DNA from: Agrocybe praecox
Lineage: Eukaryota; Basidiomycota; Agaricomycetes; Agaricales; Agrocybaceae
Direction of reading: 5' to 3'
Assembly (NCBI GenBank): GCA_964017145.1
Contig: OZ024852.1
Location: forward strand, 3,039,945 to 3,103,944
Length of the DNA: 64,000 nt
This document shows positions 42,401-53,942 of this stretch, one piece after another. The notes below the pieces were generated by a model. The model did no database searches, was not told the origin of the DNA, and was given only the letters and a program-made list of their open reading frames with translations. The stretch's first letter is position 1. The number at the start of each line of letters is the position of its first letter. The position numbers and the translations under genes are program-made.

Positions 42401-43856
42401 GGGACCTCGTACATACCATCCGACAGGTCGTGGATGTCGTGAGCAAGTACGCTGGTGCGAGTCTACCTGAGCCAGCACGCAAACGCGTGAGGGGGTTCAT
42501 CCTTAAGTTGCCCCAGCGTTGGGCGAACGTGGCGAAGCAGAAAGCGGGCTTTGGTTCTGGTGGTGCTGAGAGTCTCGATATCGGTGATATCGGTGGTGGC
42601 GAGAGACAGGACAGAGTGGAGAGCTCGAGTTCGTCATCGACTGTAGCTGCCGCTGCCGGTACAGGAACAGGTGTGGTTCGCAGGCCAGGTGGACAGAGGC
42701 GCGCAGGGCATAGGGAAAGAGGAGTCGATGGTTATAGATCGGGGCCTTCATCTCGCGCGACGTCGCCTGTTCGTGGTGGTGCTAGTGCGATTAGTTCTGG
42801 GTCGCCTAGGGCCACTCGGGCGGCTTTTGATCGTGATAGGGAGAGAGAGGATGGAGGTGCTGGCCAGGGTACTTCTGGAGCACCGGGACCGGCGGTTTCT
42901 GCGTCCACGGCCATCGTAGCTGCCCAGAGGATATTAGCGCTCGCTACAGAAAGCTTAGATATGATGAGGGGTGTTACAGGCGTCGTGAAGGATAGCTTGG
43001 ATAGAGCCGAAACGTGCGTGTACCCTGAAAATTTCTTGTTTGGCTCAGACATTTATTGATGGCTTCTTGTTCTATTTATAGATGGGTTGGGCGCTTCCGC
43101 ACGGTGGGCATACAACGCGCCACGGACGGCGGTGCTATCCCAGAAGGAGCCCTTCCTCCCGGATTTGAAGATTTCGGCAATGCTGACTCTGATACGCACA
43201 CTCGCGACGGTAGCAGTCATGGCCGTGATCGTGACGGATTCGACTTCGAGTTCTCTGATAGAATGCGATACAGACATACTAGGAACGTCAGCGATAACTC
43301 GAACTATGACGATAGGGATAGAGAATCCCCTACCCCACCGTCATTCTTTTCTGCTACTGCGAGCAGCAGCGGTAGTACGTGGGCGAGCAGTGTACCTGGT
43401 ACGCCTGCTACTACAAGCTCGGGTGGTCAGGCGGCGTCTTCTTACCCATCGTTTGGCGGATACCATACTAACTCTGGTTCTAACTCCAACGCTAACCCGA
43501 ATGCCAATTACACACAGTCCCACTCTCAAGGTTATACTGTGAATACCACCTATGGAAGCCTGCGTGCACCACAGAGTCCCCTTGCGATTCCTCTGAGCGC
43601 GATGAGCCTCGGGAGCGCTGCGAATTCGAGGTATGGCAGCCAGAGTGGGAGTTTGAATGGTACGCCGCGAAGTATTATCGTTGGGCTTCCTGAGGAAGAG
43701 AAGGAGGATGTGGACGTTGATGATAGAAGACAGGGGCCTGGGATGAAGGATATGGATGTGAGGAGGCCCGTCAAGGTCGTACAGCCTGGCGAGGACACTA
43801 CTGCCGTGTCGGATATAGTCGATGTAGGGAGGGAGAGGATGGATGTCGATGCATGA
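39408..43856 (+). CDS. OPI1: Opi1-family transcriptional regulator of phospholipid synthesis
   Basis: Six exons (39408..40025, 40708..40821, 41350..41869, 41928..42190, 42253..43013, 43082..43856), 1016 residues. The Opi1 signature starts at the exon 1/2 joint: YGAEMVESSVKSISRPVIDR, then RLDEFACRQLDR and LDRYRR. The C-terminal half continues the family with SRWQAVLLEAGGLSAALSEE, MRRLKYCLQWLQYATAHID and DRAETWVGRFRTVGIQR. Between lie Ser-rich and acidic tracts (an E-run of about 14 in exon 3). Yeast Opi1 represses INO1 and other phospholipid genes and senses phosphatidic acid at the ER. Here the first two introns are unusually long (682 and 528 bases). Confidence 0.9.
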
Positions 43857-44396
43857 TGCATGGGGTGGATAGTTTGTCGTTTTTGCTTGTTCTTTTTTCT
43901 TCACTGGCCATCTCTTTTTTCGTTTTACTATCTCCCTGTCTAGGTCTTGTTGTCTTTTGTTTTCTTCGCTCTTACGAATCATCTTTGTCAAACAACAGAT
44001 TCGCTTAACTTATTCTTCTGATTTCATATACTATCAATACTTATCCCACACTCATTTTAAACTCTTTTCTTTTCAGTCCCTCGTTTTTGTTTTTCATTCT
44101 TTTCAGATTTCCCTAACACCAACACATTCTGGTGCATTGGACGAAGGCGGTGAATACTTTGATTTCGATGAGTATGACCTCTCGGGCATAATTTCATGGT
44201 TGAAAATCTCGAGCTGTAGTAAATACAAAGTCCAGTTCCCCACGCCGGTGTGCTTGCATAAGGCTTCCAGTCGTTCAATGATATATCCGTCGATATTCGA
44301 GTTCGAGTTCGCTAGTAGCAGTAATAGATTATAGTAGTACGTGGGTTTCTTGGAAAACATATAATGACTACATATGGGTATGTTAAATAGTAGACC
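43857..44396. other. intergenic region between convergent genes
   Basis: 540 bases, T/C-rich after the OPI1 stop. It holds the 3' UTRs of OPI1 and of the convergent F-box gene. No gene seen. Confidence 0.55.
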
Positions 44397-46376
44397 TTAT
44401 ACAATAAACCCCAAATTTGAATCTTCGAACCAATTTCCCAACCTTCCAAATCTCTGTTCGCCTCTGCCAGTGACACAAGCGGCCTTAGAGTTCTTCCTCC
44501 CCCACAAGTCAACCGCCGTCCCAGGCCTCATCACGAGATCCACGCCCACAATACGATCCTCGTTCCCATTCAAAGAAACATCCTCAATCATCTTGTGAAT
44601 TTGTCTCCTCCACAGCTCGCCTCTCTGTCCAGCGTCAAATTCGATTCGCCGAATCTGGTTCTGCGGCCGACGAAGATCAAGCCAGGGGCTATTGAGGACT
44701 GCTCGGACGATGCCGCGACTTGTGCTGGTGCCGCCTGCTCCGCTGGTAGTCGAAAACGACTCGAACGAGCTAGGCGCGCGGCATTCCGAGCCAGAGAAGT
44801 GGATGTATTGTAGGTGAGGTACGATATGCCAGAGTGGGGTGATAGAAGTGTGAGCGTGGTTGTTGGTGTTCTGACTCTGGGAATTGAAAATCGTGTGTTG
44901 GAGCGTGGGCGATGAGCTTGGTGAGTGAACAGGCGAAGGATTATTGCTATTACCATTGTTATTACCCGAATTGTGCGACGCAGTGGCGGAATAATGATAA
45001 CCAGAGGGAATGACCATCCCCATACTAACCTCGCACCACGGATGGTCCGGTCCCAACTGCAACTCCCGCAAATTCGGCGTGCTCTGCAGCACATCATGCA
45101 GCTTGCGGATGGTCAACCACGGGTAGTTATTAATGCGTAATCCTTTCAAACGCGGGAGGGTCAGACCAAGGAGGATAGGGACGTTCACCATGCTCCCAAA
45201 AGTTGTTATTGCGAGGTATTTCAGCTCTGGGAGCACGACTCGAGGGGGCGAAGCGAATATGTCCACGCCGGAGATTATTATTAGCTCGAACGTGCCGGAG
45301 TATAATGAAGGTAAGGATCGGATGAGCAGGAACCATGTGTCCAGACTCAGATGGAGCGACGCTGTGTGTATGTGCGTTAGGGAGGCATAGTCGATTCCAT
45401 CTGGGGCGTTCAATTTAGCACCAGCATTTGGGCTGAGGCTAACACTAGCATTCAGTGATGTTATTGATGATGTGAGGATGGAAAGTTCCTCCAAGAATAA
45501 TCTCCTAAATTTCGTATGAGGAGAGAAAGCGAACAACGAATGTGTACTATCGTATTGTGTCTGGTCGACCTCATCGAACGGTATGTCCCTGAACATGTAC
45601 CGGTGTGGGCGCTTATATCCTTGACGCATGATGAGCGTGTGCAAGTTCTCCGAAGTCCTTATACGTCCTTCCCAGGTTGCTTTTCTTGCACGTGTACACG
45701 GCGCAGAATGTGAAGATGAAGCAAAAGCTCGTAGGGAAGTACTGAAATGGTGGTCTATATCAAGATATTCCGCGCGTTGGATGAGGTCGAAAAGCGCGCG
45801 TGCGCCTCTTCCCCTCTCCGTATGATGGCCAATAATAGCAGATGAATCGTCCTGACTCGAGTTTGAGATTCCATGCGCGAGGTCAACTACCAGATACACC
45901 AGAGGTACCGGTGTCGAAGGATCGATGCCAATCCGTAAAGATGGGATGTGATTAGATAAGTTCCTATGCCAGAACGATAGAAATGCGAGGTCCTTGTCGG
46001 AAATGATTGCTTTCGTTTCTTTGTTGTGCGTTCCCGTTTCCGAGGCGTGTATAATTCCTTGTCGTTCGTGTTCTTCTTCTCCGTCCTCATTTTCTTTTTG
46101 TTCGATTCGATCAATGTGCCCATTCGCGTTAACGTTTGTGACCCTAGCCATGAAATTCAACTCCCTCCATAACCCCGGCGTGGAGACCGCAACGTTGCGC
46201 CAATGCGAGCAGACGTGACAAAGGAGAATAGGTGCTTGACTGGAAGAGATGGAGGATGGGTCACTTGAGCTCTGCGAAGCATGGTTGGATAGAGGGTCGT
46301 AAGGCAGACATTCGAGAAATATGAGGGAGAGTGCGTCATATGGGAATGATTGGAGGGTGGACATAGGTATGGACAT
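44397..46376 (-). CDS. F-box-like protein
   Basis: Single exon on minus, 659 residues from the ATG at 46376. The N-terminal F-box-like domain reads FPYDALSLIFLECLPYDPL, then LLCHVCSHWRNVAVSTPGLW, the form common in agarics. Leucine-rich repeat-like segments follow (FRRLFLEELSIL, LKYLAITTFGS, LKGLRINNYPWL), with an Asn/Ser-rich insertion (NNNGNSNNPSP). The end is VVDLWGRKNSKAAC-like, comparable to the PLWGRSE end of the cluster at 51-57 kb, so it belongs to the same broad family. It probably acts as an SCF substrate receptor (inference). Confidence 0.8.
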   Translation of the reverse strand: MSIPMSTLQSFPYDALSLIFLECLPYDPLSNHASQSSSDPSSISSSQAPILLCHVCSHWRNVAVSTPGLWRELNFMARVTNVNANGHIDRIEQKENEDGEEEHERQGIIHASETGTHNKETKAIISDKDLAFLSFWHRNLSNHIPSLRIGIDPSTPVPLVYLVVDLAHGISNSSQDDSSAIIGHHTERGRGARALFDLIQRAEYLDIDHHFSTSLRAFASSSHSAPCTRARKATWEGRIRTSENLHTLIMRQGYKRPHRYMFRDIPFDEVDQTQYDSTHSLFAFSPHTKFRRLFLEELSILTSSITSLNASVSLSPNAGAKLNAPDGIDYASLTHIHTASLHLSLDTWFLLIRSLPSLYSGTFELIIISGVDIFASPPRVVLPELKYLAITTFGSMVNVPILLGLTLPRLKGLRINNYPWLTIRKLHDVLQSTPNLRELQLGPDHPWCEVSMGMVIPSGYHYSATASHNSGNNNGNSNNPSPVHSPSSSPTLQHTIFNSQSQNTNNHAHTSITPLWHIVPHLQYIHFSGSECRAPSSFESFSTTSGAGGTSTSRGIVRAVLNSPWLDLRRPQNQIRRIEFDAGQRGELWRRQIHKMIEDVSLNGNEDRIVGVDLVMRPGTAVDLWGRKNSKAACVTGRGEQRFGRLGNWFEDSNLGFIV

Positions 46377-47700
46377 GGGCGCCGTTGCTGTTGTTTGAGT
46401 TTGCGTTCAGTGGTGGTGTTCGGCAGAAGGAAATTATTCGGTTATTGAAAGGAAGAGAATAAAGCAGAAAAGACGAGAAAACAATGGACGACAGACCTGG
46501 AAATACGAAGGGGAATATGAGTAAAAACGAAAAACTAAGTGTGGCGGATAGGAGGTCGGTGGCTACGGCAAGAGAAAGGTAATCCTAAGTACTCGTGTGT
46601 TCGTTTTGATTCGGTGGTTGTTGAATGTGGGTTTTGAATATTGAATATTGAATACGAATAGGAGTAACAAAAACACAACGAGGAAGGTGAGAGTGATTGA
46701 TCAACGTCCAATTCAACTTGGTCAGACCGTCTGTTTAATTGAGGAATAGGAGTGGGGGTGGGGTGGTGACTGCGTGTGAGTGGGATGAAAAGTGACTAGG
46801 CTGCCTAACGCGCGTATCTACACGCGTCAAGCCTCACGTTTGTGGCGTTCCCAGGTTCAATATATAGATATGTACAGGAGTCGAGAAAGAGGAAGAACGT
46901 TTTCGATTATATGTTATAAGAAGCTGTCGAGCCAGTAAAGACGTAAGTGATAGGGGTGTCTTTTCCTCATGGGACGTAATAATGGAATTTTCTCACCTGC
47001 GAACAATCGATCAAAGCCTCGTAGCGCCCAGCTATTCCTATACGCTATATGGCTCTTTCTAAGAATATTGTCGCTCTGTCGAAGACATGAGATGCCACGA
47101 CACAGCCCCTGTGCACGCAGGGAATACTTCGGCCACAACAATAGGGATAGAATGAGAGCAATGGGATACGATGAGAAAGTCACTGGCAATGTAGTTGGAA
47201 GGTCACGAGAAAAGTTCAAGATCCGTGTGAGAGTGCATGTCATTGGATTTAATGGGAATCATTTCCGGAATGCACGACACGTGGCCTTTAATGTTTTAAT
47301 ATTTTTCGGCGGAGATGAATCCAACACAACCGCATGGCGTGCGCTGCGGGGAAACGAAACCTCATTAAGAAGTTGAAAGTCTATCAATGGCAGAACTATT
47401 CTCCTACTTAAAGAAACCACGACATATGTTGAGTTACGAGTACTGTCGTATACGCCCCAGATCGTTAATAAAAAATTATAAATCTTGAAATTAAGTAGAT
47501 GTCCGGTACACAATTAGAAGAGTACTATCTGGCTAAGACTGGTGTAGCTAGATCCGGCAAGGCCAGAGGCGTTGGCATACAGAAAAGTGCCTACATACCT
47601 CCGCAGGCGATGTGGCAGTGCAATTAAACACCAGCCTGATTAGATTAGATCGTGTACAGTTCGTGACAGGCTACAGCACCACACGTCCATTAAATTTATG
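46377..47700. other. intergenic region with ambiguous overlapping small frames
   Basis: Promoter of the F-box gene, then two overlapping opposite frames: plus 46969..47376 (135 codons, starts with ATG) and minus 46914..47243 (109 codons, hydrophobic patch). Neither has recognisable sequence, TATA box or splice pattern that decides between them. Confidence 0.4.
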
Positions 47701-47728
47701 GAACATATATTGTGCAAAAAATCATTTG

Positions 47729-48383
47729 CACAAGTTTGTCCCCAATACACAAGTTGGACGACCACAAGTAATTTTTAGCACAAGTCCTGGTCCGTTGATT
47801 GTTTATACACAAGTTCCTTGGTCAGGTTACCCTTTTTTCGTACAAGTGATATGTGATTCACACAAGTATCTTTGCAAGTAGCAAGTGTATACAGGAGCCC
47901 AACAGGAGCCCCTCGATAACGGCCTGTCCCGGAATAAATTTAAATAATATTAAATTTGCATTAAATGGCCATATTATGAAGTACTCTTAGTGTAGATTAG
48001 AGGTAGACGCCCTACAATTTCCCAAATAAAACTTGTATTATTCTCCGCATAGCCCAGTTCGTTAATTACCTTGTTGACCCACTCACAGTACTTACGCCCT
48101 AGCATAGTCCCATCAATGTTAAGATTTGCTAACCAGGAGATCTTCTGTTCAATCCCAGATCCTGCCATGCATTTGGTTGTGGATGGCGGCTAACTACCAT
48201 ACTGTGTTTTTATTTTTATTTTTTAAGTCTGAAAACTCGTATTTTTCTGGCCGACTTAAGCAAAACATACAACAGACATATGGACTTGTGTAGAATATCT
48301 TATTTTATTTTCTACTTGTGTATGTCTTCATTATGAACTTGTGTGAATTTGGTAGAACTTGTGCAAAAGTAAGCGTACTTGTA
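47729..48383. mobile_element. element with mirrored CACAAGT / ACTTGTG subterminal repeats
   Basis: Left side: CACAAGT at 47729, 47748, 47763, 47779, 47808 and 47861, plus TACAAGT at 47841. Right side, reverse complement: ACTTGTG at 48284, 48314, 48337 and 48357, plus ACTTGTA at 48377. The core between carries one short minus frame (47974..48168, 64 codons) of unknown content. Arrays of short motifs in opposite orientation at the two ends are the layout of subterminal transposase-binding sites in DNA transposons. Terminal inverted repeats and target-site duplications could not be fixed by eye. Confidence 0.55.
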
Positions 48384-48390
48384 AATTATA

Positions 48391-49443
48391 CGCTGAATAT
48401 TATTTTTCTTTCGAAATCCTATTTTCTATTAAGGCCATGATCGGTACCTCTCATATATTTTAACCCATAATCTGAGGCGTCCACCTACAGCTATGGGCTC
48501 AAGTACTTGAAGAAGTCGGTCGGTTTTCGCGAGTCGCTTCAAGTTCATACTACAAAGAAAATACCCGCCGCTGTGTCGAGATAGATCCGCGCTGTTTCTC
48601 GCATGCGCGCTTACCGAGAAATACATGAACTCTTATGAAATTAGATAGAGTTGCTGGTTATCTATTTCAATGAACAGGTTGTACGAGTCAAACGTTTCTC
48701 GAGATCATTTCCTAATATCAGTCCCTCTACCTCAAACGAATGTTCCCCAAAGCATTACAGATCGAGGTAACTTGTCTTCCGTCTGGACTCGTGGTTCGGA
48801 AAATCCTATTCTTAAAGTCAACGTGACAAATCATTCTACCTCCAAAGCTAAGGTTGGCCACTTTCCGCAAAGATCTGACGGGCTACGACCTGTATTCTCC
48901 TGTGTTGCTTTTTGAATGAGCCTCAGCTCGCTTTGTAATGTTCATCTGTGTGTATGCATGGAGCTCAACCGCCTCGCTTAGATATTGCGACTCGATTTAT
49001 ATCATGATCATTCTTGGATCATTCGGGGTCCGGGGAAGTTAAATATGAGCTTAGGGTCTGAGTTTTCATGTGAATCCTGTGTAGCTATTGACCTTAGCTT
49101 ACCTTATACGGTACCATTTCGATGACACCTTTGCCGAATTATGTTAATTCACGCCTTTTACTTCATTGAAAAGAAGGAATAGGAGGATTGAGGCTGGGCA
49201 TTTCCCAAAAAACAGTATCCGTCAGCATCCGTTCCCCACTAAGTTCCCCAGCGCCCTTGTAGGACCCGGGTCGGATATCACTGATTCCGAAGGCCTCTAT
49301 ACCAAGCACAACCAATTACCGGGAAGCAGCATGTGATTTGAACCGGGTAAGGACAATATAAACCCGTCCTGCTTCGTAAGGGTACACTTTACTCTCATCC
49401 TCCATCCCTATTCCTTCAAACAATATCCAAAAACCGATAAATA
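48391..49443. promoter_or_regulatory. intergenic region with thiolase promoter (TATA box)
   Basis: TATAAAC at 49357-49363 lies about 80 bases before the thiolase ATG at 49444, followed by a CT-rich leader. The left part (about 48430-48630) has an open minus frame without recognisable content and may be transposon debris. Confidence 0.5.
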
Positions 49444-50851
49444 ATGGCTGCCATCCAAACTTCCAGTGGAAAAGCTGCGTTATTGCAGAAGCACGATGAT
49501 GACGTGGTTATTATCTCTGCTGTTCGTTCTGCAATCACAAAGGTGTGTAGGGATTTTGATTTTCAGAGTCCGTGGAGAGGATAAACATTTAATGATACTC
49601 ATCCTCGTTTTCAGGGCAAAAAAGGCGGGTTCAAGGATACCCGTCCAGAACTCATTCTCTCGCATGTTCTGCGCGCTGCGTACACCCGCGCTTCGCTCGA
49701 CCCCAAACTCATCCAGGACATTTCGGTAGGCAACGTTTTGCCACCTGGAGGAGGAGCATCTGCAGCACGCATGGCAGCATTACACGCCGGAATCCCAGTG
49801 GAAACGTCCATCAACACCGTCAACAGACAGTGCAGCAGTGGTTTGACGGCGATTAACCAAATTGCGCTGCAAATCAAAGCGGGACAGATTGATATCGGTA
49901 TTGGTGAGTGCTACCACATCTCATAGTTCTGATTTGAGCTCATGGGCTTATTATCCGATAGGCGCTGGTGTTGAGAGCATGACACACGGCTATGGCGCCG
50001 GTGCTGCTTCCCAAATGGCTGATGAGGTGTTGACCAACCAAGACGCCGAAGACTGCTTGTTGCCCATGGGTATCACCTCTGAGAATGTCGCAAAGGACTA
50101 CGGAATCACCCGTATCGTCCAGGACGCCTTTGCCGCTAAATCGTTCCAAAAGGCCGCTTCTGCCAACAAGGCTGGAAAGTTCAAGGACGAAATCGTACCC
50201 ATCACTGCGAAGATCGTCGACCCCAAGAACGGAGAGGAGAAGGAGGTCGTGGTTGACCAGGATGACGGTATCCGAGACGGCGTCACCGCTGAGAGCTTGG
50301 CTAAACTCAAGCCAGCATTCGCGAAGGACGGTAGCACCCATGCTGGTACGTAGTACATGCTATTTTTGTCTCTGTCCCTGTACTGACAGCCTACCCCAGG
50401 AAATGCATCACAAGTCTCCGACGGTGCAGCGGCCGTCGTCCTCGCCCGCCGCAGCGTCGCTAAGAAGCTCGGTCTCCCGATTCTTGGAAAGTTCGTCAGC
50501 GCAGCCACCATTGGTGTCCCACCCAGAATCATGGGTGTCGGTCCCGCCTACGCCATCCCTCGCGTCCTCTCCCTCACCAACCTTTCCCTAAACGACGTCG
50601 ATTTCTTCGAAATCAACGAGGCTTTCGCTTCCCAGGCTGTGTTCTCAGTGCAGCACCTCGGTATCCCAGAAGAGAAGGTCAACATTAATGGCGGTGCTAT
50701 CGCCATTGGCCACCCCCTCGGATGCACGGGTGCCAGACAGGTCGCAACTGGCTTGGGTGTTGCGAAGCAGACTGGCGGCAGAGTGTTTGTAACTTCCATG
50801 TGCATTGGAAGCGGGATGGGTATGGCTGCTGTGTTCGTCAGTGAGCACTGA
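49444..50851 (+). CDS. 3-ketoacyl-CoA / acetyl-CoA acyltransferase (thiolase)
   Basis: Four exons (49444..49542, 49615..49903, 49962..50345, 50400..50851), 407 residues. Complete thiolase: nucleophile Cys106 in NRQCSSGL, GAGVESMT, NASQVSDGAAAV, NEAFASQ, His362 in GHPLGCTG and Cys392 in CIGSGMG. The overall pattern (VVIISAVRSAITK, FKDTRPE) is that of peroxisomal beta-oxidation thiolases (Pot1/Fox3), which cleave 3-ketoacyl-CoA. The N-terminus holds only a weak PTS2-like KAALLQKHD, and the C-terminus SEH is not a PTS1. A cytosolic location cannot be excluded. Confidence 0.93.
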
Positions 50852-51600
50852 GGGGGATTTTGATATTCTTGGACTTTATTATTATTCGTTCGTCCATGTT
50901 GTCGCTTTTCTTTTTCTTCTCTCTTCTCCCTCTAATGATAGGATGCACATATTTACATAACGATATTGCCAAAATACCCAAAATCTGTACAAACACAATC
51001 ACACGGCTATGAACCTAATATGTCATGCGTAAATATCCATGCCCTGAATGTCACCGTGATAAAACATTTTATGCCGTGTACAAATTGTTGAACGTAACAG
51101 TTGAGTCATCATACTGGCACTTACTCAGATCTAAGTTATGGGACTTAACTCTCAGAGGGTCGTCGTAAGTTTCACCTGCGGCCATGGCTATAATATAGTG
51201 ACAGCTAGTCATAGACCCTGATAAGTTGCTTTGAACTTTGAAGGAAGTGAGTCCCAAGGAGCTCGACAGAACACGTTTTCTATTCATACCCGATGGTCCA
51301 CGGTCATTGGACCTTCACTTCCCTTGGTTCGAAATTCAAATCAGCAGCTTCAAATCTCACATGCACATGTCTGTTGTATAAAAGCACCGCCGCACCGGTA
51401 AAGCCTAAAGTCTTATCAAAAAATGATAGATAAAAAGTGAGGTCGAATTCCAGCTTGCATTGTCCAACCTTCTACCTCACGCCCAGTTCCTCAAATTTCT
51501 CTGCGTTCAGTGTAAGTCTATTGCTCATCCTTCCAGCGAGTTGTGGACTAAGGACGGTGGTCATATTCTATGGTCAGGATCTCGTGCACACCGCCTTGTC
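50852..51600. promoter_or_regulatory. intergenic region; TATA box of the F-box pseudogene
   Basis: TATAAAAG at 51377-51384 precedes the first F-box copy. The copy at 53.7 kb has TATATTAC at the matching site. The segment AATAAAAAG/GATAAAAAG then GAGGTCG.ATTCCAGCT is shared by both promoters. Confidence 0.55.
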
Positions 51601-53121
51601 ATGCCCAACCCGCCAAATTTACTCATACAGGAATTTCCTCATGACCCACTGAGCGAAATATTCATCGCGTGTCTGCCCGAAAACCCCTTGGAAATTGTAC
51701 AGCCAGACACAAGCCATGCACCCATGCTTCTCACCCGTATATGCTCCCATTGGCGAGCCGTAGCACTATCAACCCCAAATCTGTGGGCTACTATTCACCA
51801 TATCACCCACGCTGTTCCGTCTCATAAGATCACAGGAAGATTGACCTATATGAGGCCTCGCGATATCGAATTTCTTCGCTGGTGGACGGAAAGAATTGGA
51901 GGAATAAAGCCATCCCTTCGGCTCGGATTACACTTGCGTTTTCAGTCAGCTCGCGATACGCGTCCTTTCCGCGTCGCGATGGACCCCGTGGAACATCGCT
52001 TTCTCTATGACTTGATTAATAGGGCTGTCCATCTCAACTTGGACTATCACTATATCATAGCTCTAGAAGACGCATTTTTGGCTGAGCGAAAGAGGGCGTT
52101 GGAAGGTCCCAATATTCAAGCTCTTTGTATCCGTCAAGGCGTGGGTCGAAAAAATCCTCAGCCGACCGTTTCACAAATACCACTTGATCCTGATGTCTAC
52201 GATACAGACGCGTCAATTCCCATTCCCTCAAACCACATATCTCTTCGTCGGTTATACATTAAGGATTTGTGCATTTCGGGAGATCAAGTACGGCCTAATA
52301 TGGTTATGCCGTGGAGGAATCTGACTCATATTCACTCTATCAATCTGAGCGTGACTCAAGATGCGTGGTTCGAGATCATGCGTGCATGCACCTCCATGGT
52401 ATCAGGCTACTTCGCCATAAACCGGATTGCCTTAGGCGCCAATGATCATATAACTACAACTCCTCGTCCGACTTGTCTTCCCCACGTTCGGCAGTTCGTG
52501 TTCAGAGTGCCGCTGGGAGGGAACAGTAGGGTGTCCCCATTTTATAACCTGGAGCTCCCAGCTCTGACGTCTCTTCGGCTGGATACCTTCCCACCTGCAA
52601 ACTTTGAGGATCTTGAACGCATTTTGTCTTCCACTCCCGCGTTAAAAGAACTTCAGCTTGGGTGATTCCATCCATCCACCGGCGACGCCTGGTTCGGTGA
52701 ACAGCGACTTCCTCTTCCTGACGAAATGCAACCGCATGGGTTCATTAACCCACTGTGGAGGTCTGTTCCAAATCTCGAGAGCATTCACTTTGCGGGAATA
52801 GAGGAAAAACTCTCAGAAGCTCTCCAATATCAGCCGCTTGTCAAGCAAGCGCTCGTGACTCCCTGGCTGGACCTGGCGCGTAGCGACAATCGGATCAAGA
52901 TTATCAGCTTTGAGGCGGATTGCATTCACAAACAGGACGAGATTGAAGCTATTGTCAATGAAGTTGTCCAGAGCGGGGAAGTACCTGAGGGAGTACAGGT
53001 TGTCGTTAGACGCCCTACGGACTACCCACTATGGGGTCGATCTGAAACATACGATAGGAACTGGTTTACGGGAAGTATTAAGCATTTTGACGATCTTGGA
53101 TTTGATATATCCTCTGCTTGA
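51601..53121 (+). pseudogene. F-box-like gene copy A, broken by in-frame TGA
   Basis: Frame from the ATG at 51601 (MPNPPNLLIQEFPHDPL, then LLTRICSHWRAVALSTPNLW) to a TGA at 52663-52665. The same frame then continues open to 53121 with full similarity to copy B (QPHGFINPLWRSVPNLESIH ... PTDYPLWGRSETYDR). Copy B has a Thr codon where A has TGA (LQLG-T-Y versus LQLG-stop). No intron removes the stop in frame: the only nearby GT...AG pair shifts the reading frame. Either a fresh pseudogene, a 354-residue truncated protein, or stop readthrough. The TATA box is kept. Confidence 0.8.
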
Positions 53122-53942
53122 TAACCAGCAAAAAATTATATCGCACTCAATTTACGCATCTTTCCTATCTATGCTTCTCCATAGTTAATTTACATAAGTA
53201 CCTGCAATTCCTCAGTTGTGTCATCGAAATAGAACATTGTTTTCCGCAGCAAAAAAACGCTCAGCGCCTAAGTTCTTGTGACTCGTTTCCGGGCCACTTC
53301 TTACTCCTTGGCCTTAACATTGACAACTGAAATAATATTCGTGCCTTATTGTATTGAATTCTCCAAATTTGATCTCGAATACCCACGGCCTTGGCTTCGT
53401 CGAAACCCGTTAATTCGTAGCTGATATAAAAATTGTTGAAAAAGAGTGATGTATAGCTCTTCTCCGAGGGTCGTCGTGTGATGCGCCAAAAAGTTCTGAT
53501 GCAGTGGCTACAAAACTGTGGTCAGCTTGAGATGTATGCCTAATGTATAGAATAAACATGTTCTCTGAGCTCGATAATCCTTGACTGGACAAATTCAGAA
53601 TATTTTCCCCATAGCCCTCGTACGTTGACTTTGTACAGAAGTGTTGCCCAAGCTGTCCAGGTGATTCAAATCAACGCATTAAAACGTCAGAGAACCGCGC
53701 TTCTTCCCTTGATATGCAGAACTTATCTGTTGTATATTACCTTCGAGCGGAGATGTACCGATAAGGTCTAATCAAAAATGATGAATAAAAAGGGAGGTCG
53801 TATTCCAGCTCCTATTCTCTAGCCTATTCCTCCCTCTCCCCAATTCCACTTCGTAAAAACTCCTCAGACTTATTCAGCGTTTTGTAAGTTTTTTGTTCAT
53901 CCCTCCGGCGAGACTCTGATCTAATTACGCTGGATATATCTT
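53122..53942. other. intergenic region between F-box copies A and B
   Basis: About 0.8 kb, with the 3' flank of copy A and the duplicated promoter of copy B. A minus frame (53410..53592) contains a DDPRRR stretch comparable to DDPLRV in the flank of copy A (51069..51287), showing that the duplicated unit extends upstream. No gene seen. Confidence 0.5.

Noticed and set aside
46914..47376. Two overlapping opposite small frames
   Set aside because: Neither shows family sequence, and they exclude each other; mentioned only in the gap description.
47729..48383. CRISPR-like array
   Set aside because: The repeats are 7-mers with irregular spacing and reverse orientation at the two ends, in a eukaryotic genome.
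52661..52705. Intron that would remove the TGA in F-box copy A
   Set aside because: The only nearby GT...AG pair shifts the frame out of the downstream homologous sequence and is about 44 bases long, below the other introns here.
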